Shown piece after piece: positions 5,436 through 10,886 of a DNA stretch of 10,886 nt. The stretch is taken from assembly GCA_900552085.1 (NCBI GenBank), contig URYB01000062.1, forward strand, positions 1-10,886, in the 5' to 3' direction. A model generated the notes under the pieces. It worked only from the letters and a program-made list of their open reading frames with translations, did not search any database and had not been told where the DNA came from. The translations under genes and the position numbers were made by a program. Positions within the stretch are counted from its first letter, which is position 1; every line of letters begins with the position of its first letter. The DNA comes from an uncultured Lachnobacterium sp. Lineage in GTDB: Bacteria > Bacillota > Clostridia > Lachnospirales > Lachnospiraceae.

Positions 5436-5843
5436 TTAATGATTCCCTGCACATCCATGCTTGTTCTCGCCGCAATGATGTCCCCCGCATGAGTGGCCTT
5501 CTTCATGATTGTGATGTGTACAATGCACATCAGGATTGTATGCGAGATTTCCTTCAATATATGACTTTACAGCTTCATCTGCATCCCCTGATACACCTCC
5601 AAACAGCTGGATTCCTGCAGCTGCAAGTGCAGTCTGTGCACCTCCACCAATTCCTCCGCAGATAAGTACATCAATGTCTGCAGAATTCAGGAAACCTGCA
5701 AGAGCGCCATGTCCCTGTCCATTTGTATCTACAACCTGGGTATTTACAATTTTATTATTCTTGATATCGTACACTTTAAACTGCTCTGTGTGTCCAAAAT
5801 GCTGAAAAATCTGTCCGTTTTCGTATGTTACTGCTACTCTCAT
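5436..5843 (-). CDS. NifX/NifB-type Fe-Mo cofactor-binding family protein with His/Cys-rich tail
   Basis: Residues 1-100 form a complete dinitrogenase iron-molybdenum cofactor-binding domain ('MRVAVTYENGQIFQHFGH', 'FKVYDIKNNKI', 'GHGALAGFL', 'DVLICGGIGGGAQTALAAAGI', 'VSGDADEAVKSY'). Small free-standing members occur widely in anaerobes without nitrogenase; a role in metal or metallocluster binding is inferred from the family. The tail (107-135) holds nine His and four Cys in 29 residues, for example 'CTHHNHEEGHSCGGHHC'. This looks like a metal-storage or delivery tail for Co, Ni, Zn or Fe. AGGAG is 10 bases before the ATG. The gene begins 54 bp after the SseB-like stop with no terminator between, so it may belong to the cobalamin transcript; a probable terminator follows it. 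No nif structural genes are nearby. Confidence 0.88.
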   Translation of the reverse strand: MRVAVTYENGQIFQHFGHTEQFKVYDIKNNKIVNTQVVDTNGQGHGALAGFLNSADIDVLICGGIGGGAQTALAAAGIQLFGGVSGDADEAVKSYIEGNLAYNPDVHCTHHNHEEGHSCGGHHCGENKHGCAGNH

Positions 5844-5897
5844 TTTATCATTTCTCCTTCTACTTATACTTATGATATGCTCATGTAAATAAATTTG

Positions 5898-6323
5898 CTA
5901 GTTATAGGGCATAATAATGCGAATCAGTTTCTTATCGAGCATAATCGTACGGTTCCACGGATTGATAATAATCCCCTCTATCTCCGGCACTGTGAGTGCT
6001 GTCTGAAAAAGCTTTCCAATATCCGATAGAAAGGTAGACTTCATAGTATCTGCCCCTTTTAATTCCTCTTCAAAACTGGTAAAAGCGCACCACCAGGTCT
6101 TTCCACCCGATGTCTGAACCGCCTGTAATTTCAGTTGTTCCTGTCCAATCGATGGCTCGACTGCCACGATCAGCTGCCCGTTTTCACGCATCCGCCGACG
6201 AATCACCGTAAGTGTATGTGCAAGCTGTTCCTGCGTGGATTCGTGCTGCAAAGCCAGTATGGCTTCCTCTATTTTTTCATTTCCTTTCAGGCCTTCGTCC
6301 TGATTATCCTTCTGTTGTTTCAT
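5898..6323 (-). CDS. SseB-like domain protein coupled to the cobalamin operon
   Basis: This protein of 141 residues has a charged N-terminus ('MKQQKDNQDEGLKGNEKIEE'), then an SseB N-terminal-type domain. Segments are 'AILALQHESTQEQLAHTL', 'MRENGQLIVAVEP', 'GGKTWWCAFTSFEEE', 'MKSTFLSDIGKLFQTAL' and the closing 'EGIIINPWNRTIMLDKKLI'. The last motif is characteristic of SseB-like proteins in Firmicutes. These domains are named after enhanced serine sensitivity protein B; their molecular function is unclear. No signal peptide or membrane segment is visible. The ATG at 6323 is preferred, with AAGGA about 7 bases upstream; an in-frame GTG at 6326 is the alternative. The start lies inside the end of the CbiK-CbiL gene, giving about 20 bp of overlap, so the two are translationally coupled. 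Why such a protein rides in a cobalamin operon is unknown. Confidence 0.75.
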   Translation of the reverse strand: MKQQKDNQDEGLKGNEKIEEAILALQHESTQEQLAHTLTVIRRRMRENGQLIVAVEPSIGQEQLKLQAVQTSGGKTWWCAFTSFEEELKGADTMKSTFLSDIGKLFQTALTVPEIEGIIINPWNRTIMLDKKLIRIIMPYN

Positions 6324-7908
6324 CACAGTTTCCTTTCACAATTACGGTTGTAAGATATCCCTTTGCCGCTTCCAGTTCCGAAAGTCCCCGGTAAACTTTC
6401 TCATTGTCCATACCACAATTCGACACGCCATACACTTCCAGTGTCTTACCATCCTGTTTTTCCTGCATCCGTAAGATTTCTAACAACTCCTGCAGCTTTT
6501 TGCCGGATTTCATATAGACGCGCGTTCCCTGATATTGCAATGTGTTTTGCACCTCATAAGCCCCCGGAATAATATGAATCTCTTCTTCTTTTTCACCGAG
6601 CGGAATTCCTAACCGGGCAGCTACCGCACAAAAAGCCGGAACCCCACTGATGATTTCTGCCGGCCAGCCCGCTTTTGTTGCACGCTTGTGCATATAAATA
6701 TATGTGGAATATACGCTCGGATCTCCGATCGTAAGCAATCCCACTGTCTGCCCCTGCATCAGATAATCCTCGATGGCCTCGTAAATACGCTCATGCGCAA
6801 GTGCTAATTTCTTTTCATCCCTGATCATTGGAAACGTCATACAAAGCAGGGCTTTTTCATCTATTTCCTGACAGACTTTTTTCACGATCTGATAAGCATA
6901 ACATTCCTCTTTCGAAACTGCTGGAAGAACGATCACATCACATTTTTGAATGGTTTCAAGCGCCTGCAATGTCATAAGTTGCGGATTTCCCGGTCCAACT
7001 CCAATGCCATATAGCATTCCCTTTTCCGGCTGCTGCACTGTGTTTTCACAGTCACATGCATTGTTCTCTGAAAATATTTCGGATGTTTTGCTGCGCAAAT
7101 GCGCCATATAAATTTCACGTATCGCCGGATACTCTCCGATTCCACGGATGATACAATCTGGTGCATACCCTGCGGCCTGCAATTTTCCGGCAAAGGAATC
7201 TTCCTCCGGTTCCCCATCTTCTGCCTCCTGCATACCGCCTGCCATATCATTGTTGGCATGGTCACCCGCTACAAGCATGAATGGTGTGACAACCACTCTC
7301 CGATTGCCCATTTTCTTATTTGTCGATGACGCATACTTTTTTTGCATGCGCACAATTACCTCTTCGATCGTAACGGAACCTTCGACCGTTGCAATATAAA
7401 TCTCATGGTCTGCATAGTTACGAATGGCAGTTTCAAGGATTGCATAACTTCCATCCGCCGCATGCTCCGTTCCATGTCCCATAAGAATCAGGGGTGCATC
7501 TCCTACCTCATCCTTTAACGATTCCCACAAAGCTTTTGCTACGTTTTCATAATCTTCTTCCGTCGCAAGCAGTGCATCTGCCACTGCAATCGATGCAAAA
7601 TCCTTCGCACATTCCTGCACCACCTGTTTCATACGGTGGTTCTCAATTCCATCAATAATATGGGTAGGAAGTACAACCACATTTGTTGCACCTTTTTCTT
7701 TTAGTGCCTCTAATCCTTCTGCTGGGCTTTTTGCCTCTATATCCTCACGCGTCCGCATTGCTTTTCGAACAATCGTACTCGACACCGCTTCCTCGATCAG
7801 CACATCCGGATACAACGCCTGCACCTGCTCGCGGATCGCTGTAATATTCTTCTGTCTGGTTCCCGGATAAGTCGTTCCGAAACTTACAATCAAGATTGCT
7901 TTTTTCAT
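6304..7908 (-). CDS. cbiKL: Fused sirohydrochlorin cobaltochelatase (CbiK) and cobalt-factor-II C20-methyltransferase (CbiL)
   Basis: This bifunctional enzyme has 534 residues and covers two successive steps of anaerobic cobalamin synthesis. CbiK inserts Co(II) into sirohydrochlorin; CbiL then methylates C20 of the product using SAM. Residues 1-270 are CbiK: 'ILIVSFGTTYPGTR' near the start, 'PTHIIDGIEN', the catalytic-type His145 in 'LMGHGTEHAAD', and His217 in 'VAGDHANNDMAG'. A linker of about 27 residues (271-297, with a Cys-Asp-Cys) leads to CbiL at 298-530. CbiL shows the SAM-binding 'GIGVGPGNPQLMTLQA', 'TIGDPSVYSTYIYMH', 'ISGVPAFCAVAARLGIPL' and 'VYMKSGKKL'. Both halves appear full length, with no signal peptide, so the chelatase is cytoplasmic. 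The ATG overlaps the CbiA stop by 4 bp (ATGA). Fusing consecutive enzymes suggests channelling of an oxygen-sensitive intermediate, which is inference. Confidence 0.93.
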   Translation of the reverse strand: MKKAILIVSFGTTYPGTRQKNITAIREQVQALYPDVLIEEAVSSTIVRKAMRTREDIEAKSPAEGLEALKEKGATNVVVLPTHIIDGIENHRMKQVVQECAKDFASIAVADALLATEEDYENVAKALWESLKDEVGDAPLILMGHGTEHAADGSYAILETAIRNYADHEIYIATVEGSVTIEEVIVRMQKKYASSTNKKMGNRRVVVTPFMLVAGDHANNDMAGGMQEAEDGEPEEDSFAGKLQAAGYAPDCIIRGIGEYPAIREIYMAHLRSKTSEIFSENNACDCENTVQQPEKGMLYGIGVGPGNPQLMTLQALETIQKCDVIVLPAVSKEECYAYQIVKKVCQEIDEKALLCMTFPMIRDEKKLALAHERIYEAIEDYLMQGQTVGLLTIGDPSVYSTYIYMHKRATKAGWPAEIISGVPAFCAVAARLGIPLGEKEEEIHIIPGAYEVQNTLQYQGTRVYMKSGKKLQELLEILRMQEKQDGKTLEVYGVSNCGMDNEKVYRGLSELEAAKGYLTTVIVKGNCDETTEG

Positions 7909-9293
7909 GCTTTACACCTGTCTTCTCTTTTCTTCCATTTTTTTGCTTCTCCGATAAACTGTTCCACAAAAGCCGGATTGGATGGGTAATACAAATGTGG
8001 ATAACCCCACCAGAAATTTTCACCCTCGTGGATACATTTCCATTTTCGTCCTGTCGTCGGCTTGACAGCCTCACAGGATTCTCCATTGTTATCACTGTCG
8101 TAATAATGAAATTCATGCGCCCGGATCACTTTTTGTGATAGAAAATGTGCTTCCTGTTCTGTCACATTCACATAACCAAAACGCACCAGTTTTCCCGTAT
8201 TATGACATCCGCCGCGAATTGCGCCGGCCATCGGATACGTCTGTCCCTTTTCATCCGTCAGCGTCTCATGCAAATACATAAATCCACCGCACTCTGCCAC
8301 CGATGGCATCCCCTGCGCAATTGCCTCGCGAATGGATTCCCGCATCGAAACATTGCCTGACAGTTCCTCTGCGCACAGCTCCGGATAGCCTCCACCAAGT
8401 AAGATCCCCTGTACATTCTCTGGCAGTTGTTTGTCATGCAAAGGCGAAAATGCAACAAGGTCCGCCCCCGCTTCGTGCAGCATCCGCAGATTATCTTCAT
8501 AGTAAAAGCAAAATGCCTCATCTTTTGCTACCGCAATCCGTATGGTGCTTTTCTCATCCGCATCAAAAACACTTCCGGCTGCGCCTTGCTTATCCTCTGC
8601 CTCTTCTTCCTTCCAGCCTGCCATTTCAAGAAGCTTTTCCACATTCACATTGGCTTCAAGCAATTCTGCCGCATGCGCTACCTGCGTCTGTAACTGAGCA
8701 ATCTCATCCGGCATTTTCAATCCGAGATGTCTGCTTTCCATTTGCAGATCGGTCGCTTTCGGGAAAAATCCAAGCACCGGTATATGCAGTTCCTCCTCGA
8801 TGAGAGGTGCAATGATGCCATAAAAGCCCGGGGTAATGCGGTTTAAAATAACACCGGCAAGCCGTTTGTCCGTATCATAGGACTGTATTCCTGCAAGAAG
8901 TGCAAGAAGCGTTCTTCCCATTCCATGTGCGTCCACCACAAGAATAACCGGCAGATCCAGCGTCTGCGCCAGATGATATGCCGATCCCTCTTTTTGCGTA
9001 CCGCCAAGGCCGTCATAAATCCCCATGGCACCTTCAATTACAGAGAACATCCCTTCTTCCCCATAATCATATAGCTCCTGAATCTGTGACGCTTCCGAAA
9101 AGAAAGTATCCAGATTACGCGATGGAATTCCAATCACTCTCGAATGAAACATCGGATCGATATAATCCGGTCCGCTCTTAAAACTCCGTACCGGAATATT
9201 TCTTTTTTTCAATGCTGCCAAAAGCGCACAGGTAATGGTCGTCTTTCCGCTTCCACTCCCCGGCGCAGCCAGCAATATGCCTCGTTTTCTCAT
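7905..9293 (-). CDS. cbiA: Cobyrinate a,c-diamide synthase
   Basis: This ATP-dependent, glutamine-using enzyme amidates the a and c side chains of cobyrinate. At 462 residues it is of normal length. The N-terminal dethiobiotin-synthetase-like domain has the P-loop 'APGSGSGKTT' (10-19), 'SFKSGPDYIDP' (37-47), 'VIEGAMGIYDGLGG' (85-98) and 'LVVDAHGMGRT'. The C-terminal type 1 glutamine amidotransferase domain (from about 250) has 'GILLGGGYPEL' and the nucleophile Cys335 in 'SVAECGGFMYLHE'. Its 'AHEFHYYDSD' and 'WWGYPHLYYPSNP' (His433) complete the active-site region. An insertion of about 30 residues rich in Glu, Lys and Ala (226-250) joins the domains. The ATG overlaps the CbiJ-E-T stop by 4 bp (ATGA) and its own stop overlaps the CbiK-CbiL start in the same way, so the genes are translationally coupled. 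Confidence 0.95.
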   Translation of the reverse strand: MRKRGILLAAPGSGSGKTTITCALLAALKKRNIPVRSFKSGPDYIDPMFHSRVIGIPSRNLDTFFSEASQIQELYDYGEEGMFSVIEGAMGIYDGLGGTQKEGSAYHLAQTLDLPVILVVDAHGMGRTLLALLAGIQSYDTDKRLAGVILNRITPGFYGIIAPLIEEELHIPVLGFFPKATDLQMESRHLGLKMPDEIAQLQTQVAHAAELLEANVNVEKLLEMAGWKEEEAEDKQGAAGSVFDADEKSTIRIAVAKDEAFCFYYEDNLRMLHEAGADLVAFSPLHDKQLPENVQGILLGGGYPELCAEELSGNVSMRESIREAIAQGMPSVAECGGFMYLHETLTDEKGQTYPMAGAIRGGCHNTGKLVRFGYVNVTEQEAHFLSQKVIRAHEFHYYDSDNNGESCEAVKPTTGRKWKCIHEGENFWWGYPHLYYPSNPAFVEQFIGEAKKWKKREDRCKA

Positions 9294-10886
9294 GCTAACT
9301 TCCTTAATGTAAAAATCATCACCGGATTTTCTGCCTGCATCAGATGATAAGCTCCCGCCTGTTTTCCCCGGCTCACCTGCATCTGGATGACCTCACTTTC
9401 CACGTCTTCCCGGTGTTCCTGCAAAAAGGCTGTAACCTCGGCAATCGTCTCTAAGCTGATGGCATTGATTACAACTCTTGCAAGCGGATTTTTCTGCCAC
9501 ACAACCTCTAAAATCTGTTTTAAATTTCCTCCGCTGCCACCGACAAATACATGCGTCGGTGCCGGCAACTGCTGCATGGAATCCGGAGCCTCCCCTGCAA
9601 CAACTGCAACGTTTTTCAAATGAAATTTCTCTATATTCTGCTGCATCAATTCCAAAGCTGCCTCTTTACGCTCCATCGCATATACCTGAATATTCGGCGA
9701 AAGCTGTGCTGCCGCAACTGCAATCGAGCCCGTGCCACTTCCGATATCATAAAATACCGCATCCTCTGTCAGATGAAGTTTCCCCAGAGATACATGACGG
9801 ATCTCCTCTTTTGTCATAGGAACTTTCCCGCGGGTAAAAGCATCATCCGAAATGCTATACAACAGTTCGCGCTTTTTCGGCGAATCATTCCGGATCAGAC
9901 AGGTATATAGGCCTTCCTTTGTAATCTCCTTTGCTTCTGCCGGCACAATGGTCCGAATCTCTGACGCTCCCCCAAAATCTCTGCCGCAAACGATTTCACA
10001 GGAAATCTCTGCCTCCTGCAACAGTTTTCCAATCTTTTGTACATCTTCCACTGTTGAAACCAGCAGATACGTCTTCGCATGATAATTTACTGCGTCTAAA
10101 ATTTCTGCCGGCCAGCTTTCCTCTTTTCTTCCGTGAATGCTCAGAAGTTTCGCATCCTGCCAGGTCTCTCCCATGGCTGCTGCAAGGTAGGATATCGAAC
10201 AGATTCCAGGATAAATGCGAACCTTTGTAAATCCGTTTTTCTCCAGCTCCTTCTGCATTTTGGTACAACCACTGTAAAAGCCGGTATCGCCGGAAAAAAG
10301 TACAGCTGCTTTGATTGCATGCTTGCCTTCTTTTTCTCTTATGACCGGAATGATATCTTTTGCCAGATAATAGGGATAAGTTTCTTTTTCTCCCGGAACA
10401 TCCGCGATCATTCGCTTTGCGCCAAAGACAAGATCTGCCTCTGCAACCGCTTTGGCCCCCTCCTGTGTCAATGTCCGTTCCGACATGCCCAGTCCGACCA
10501 ACGCGATTTCCGTCTGATTTGACGCCGTATTCTCTGCGTGCAGTGCATGCGTTTTTCCATATTGTTCATACAACGCATCCACCACTTCCTCAAAGGTCTG
10601 TCCCTCTTCTTTCGGCGCACGGATCACAAAAGCACGCGCTCCGGTTCTTCCTGCCGCTTCCAGCTTTTCCAGATACCCTCCGCTTTTTCCACTCTCCTTG
10701 GTCACAAGGCAGGAAATGGAAAACTGACGCAGTATTGCCTCATTCAAATCTGTGGAAAAAGGCCCCTGCATGGCGATGATGTGGGCGGGCAGGTATCCCA
10801 GCTCGATGCAGCTTTCCAGCACCTGGGGGAGGGGCAGGACCCGGGGGTACAACCGCTGGGGAAAATCCCTCACCTGGGTGAAAACA
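9290..10886 (-). CDS. cbiJET: CbiJ-CbiE-CbiT fusion (cobalt-precorrin-6A reductase / C5-methyltransferase / C15-methyltransferase), partial
   Basis: The reading frame is open to the right edge, so the N-terminus is missing; an in-frame GTG at 10873 is internal, since 'VFTQ' precedes it in the same conserved block. Counting from 10873, residues 1-90 are the C-terminal half of CbiJ/CobK ('RDFPQRLYPRVLPLPQVLE', 'HIIAMQGPFS', 'CLVTKESGKSGG'). Residues 122-330 are CbiE ('IALVGLGMSERTLTQEG', 'LVFGAKRM', 'VLFSGDTGFYSG', 'YPGICSISYLAAAMG'). Residues 338-527 are CbiT ('DDAFTRGKVPMTKEEIR', SAM motif 'DIGSGTGSIA' at 376-385, 'VGGSGGNL'). Together these reduce cobalt-precorrin-6A, methylate C5, then methylate C15 with decarboxylation of the acetate side chain. 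The stop overlaps the CbiA start by 4 bp. Codon use changes sharply at about 10763 (see the separate entry), so the first 41 codons may have another origin or be an assembly artefact. Confidence 0.92.
   Translation of the reverse strand, partial: VFTQVRDFPQRLYPRVLPLPQVLESCIELGYLPAHIIAMQGPFSTDLNEAILRQFSISCLVTKESGKSGGYLEKLEAAGRTGARAFVIRAPKEEGQTFEEVVDALYEQYGKTHALHAENTASNQTEIALVGLGMSERTLTQEGAKAVAEADLVFGAKRMIADVPGEKETYPYYLAKDIIPVIREKEGKHAIKAAVLFSGDTGFYSGCTKMQKELEKNGFTKVRIYPGICSISYLAAAMGETWQDAKLLSIHGRKEESWPAEILDAVNYHAKTYLLVSTVEDVQKIGKLLQEAEISCEIVCGRDFGGASEIRTIVPAEAKEITKEGLYTCLIRNDSPKKRELLYSISDDAFTRGKVPMTKEEIRHVSLGKLHLTEDAVFYDIGSGTGSIAVAAAQLSPNIQVYAMERKEAALELMQQNIEKFHLKNVAVVAGEAPDSMQQLPAPTHVFVGGSGGNLKQILEVVWQKNPLARVVINAISLETIAEVTAFLQEHREDVESEVIQMQVSRGKQAGAYHLMQAENPVMIFTLRKLA
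10763..10886. other. GC-rich segment with different codon use inside the CbiJ part
   Basis: By hand count, the 41 codons from 10885 to 10763 use G or C at the third position in 36 cases (about 88 percent), including repeated CCC, CTG, ATC and GCC. The next 41 codons use G or C in 19 cases (about 46 percent), like the rest of the operon. The switch falls within the conserved 'AMQGPFS' block, so the protein stays continuous. A recombination breakpoint or a join between two organisms' reads are both possible. Confidence 0.6.

Noticed and set aside
5436..5843. Nitrogenase gene cluster
   Set aside because: Only the NifX-like domain is present, with no nifH, nifD, nifK or nifB radical SAM protein, and such small proteins are common in non-fixing anaerobes.
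5844..5897. Terminator or strong promoter between the SseB-like and NifX-like genes
   Set aside because: No convincing hairpin is present, and TTTACA with TATAAG are only 15 bp apart, too weak to call.
10871..10873. GTG at 10873 as the true start of the cobalamin fusion gene
   Set aside because: The frame stays open to the edge and the preceding residues (VFTQ) belong to the same conserved CbiJ block.
9290..10886. Cobalamin riboswitch controlling the cobalamin operon
   Set aside because: The 5' end of the operon is outside the window and no B12-box-like element or leader was seen within it.

Overview
All recognisable genes in this window are on the minus strand. They look like chromosomal DNA of an anaerobic, low-to-mid GC Firmicute of the Clostridia, most plausibly a gut Lachnospiraceae relative. 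The evidence is the oxygen-independent (cobalt-early) cobalamin genes, a minimal SufC/SufB-type Fe-S system, a C_GCAxxG_C_C family protein, and Gram-positive style AGGAGG ribosome binding sites and promoters. The taxonomic placement is inference. No tRNA, rRNA, CRISPR array, insertion sequence or cobalamin riboswitch is visible.

Read in transcription order, from the right edge leftwards: (1) 10886-5898 is a tightly coupled cobalamin operon. It has a CbiJ-CbiE-CbiT fusion (open at the right edge), CbiA, a CbiK-CbiL fusion and a small SseB-like protein; the gene junctions are 4-bp ATGA overlaps or a roughly 20-bp overlap. (2) 5843-5436 is a NifX/NifB-type cofactor-binding protein with a His/Cys-rich tail, followed by a probable terminator. 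(3) 5269-3607 is a two-gene SufC-SufB-like unit. It has its own extended -10 promoter and a perfect 14-bp palindromic operator, and ends in a hairpin terminator. (4) 3493-2353 is an AAA+ ATPase. Its consensus promoter and leader carry seven 8-bp direct repeats placed on one face of the helix. (5) 2287-967 is a three-gene cassette of cysteine-rich proteins: a C_GCAxxG_C_C protein, a cysteine-rich small domain protein, and a protein resembling the B12-dependent methionine synthase activation domain. A strong terminator follows. (6) 799-1 is the start of an ABC exporter (permease part), frameshifted at a 6-base homopolymer and cut by the left edge.

The theme is corrinoid and metal-cofactor biology. 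One block makes the cobalt-corrin ring, one assembles Fe-S clusters, and several small Cys/His-rich proteins could handle metals or reactivate corrinoid proteins. The points most worth a second look are the phased repeat array over the ATPase promoter, the cysteine-rich corrinoid-type cassette, the palindrome-controlled minimal Suf pair whose SufB-like subunit lacks the usual SufB cysteine, and an abrupt codon-usage change inside the CbiJ part at about 10763. That change suggests recombination or an assembly join.
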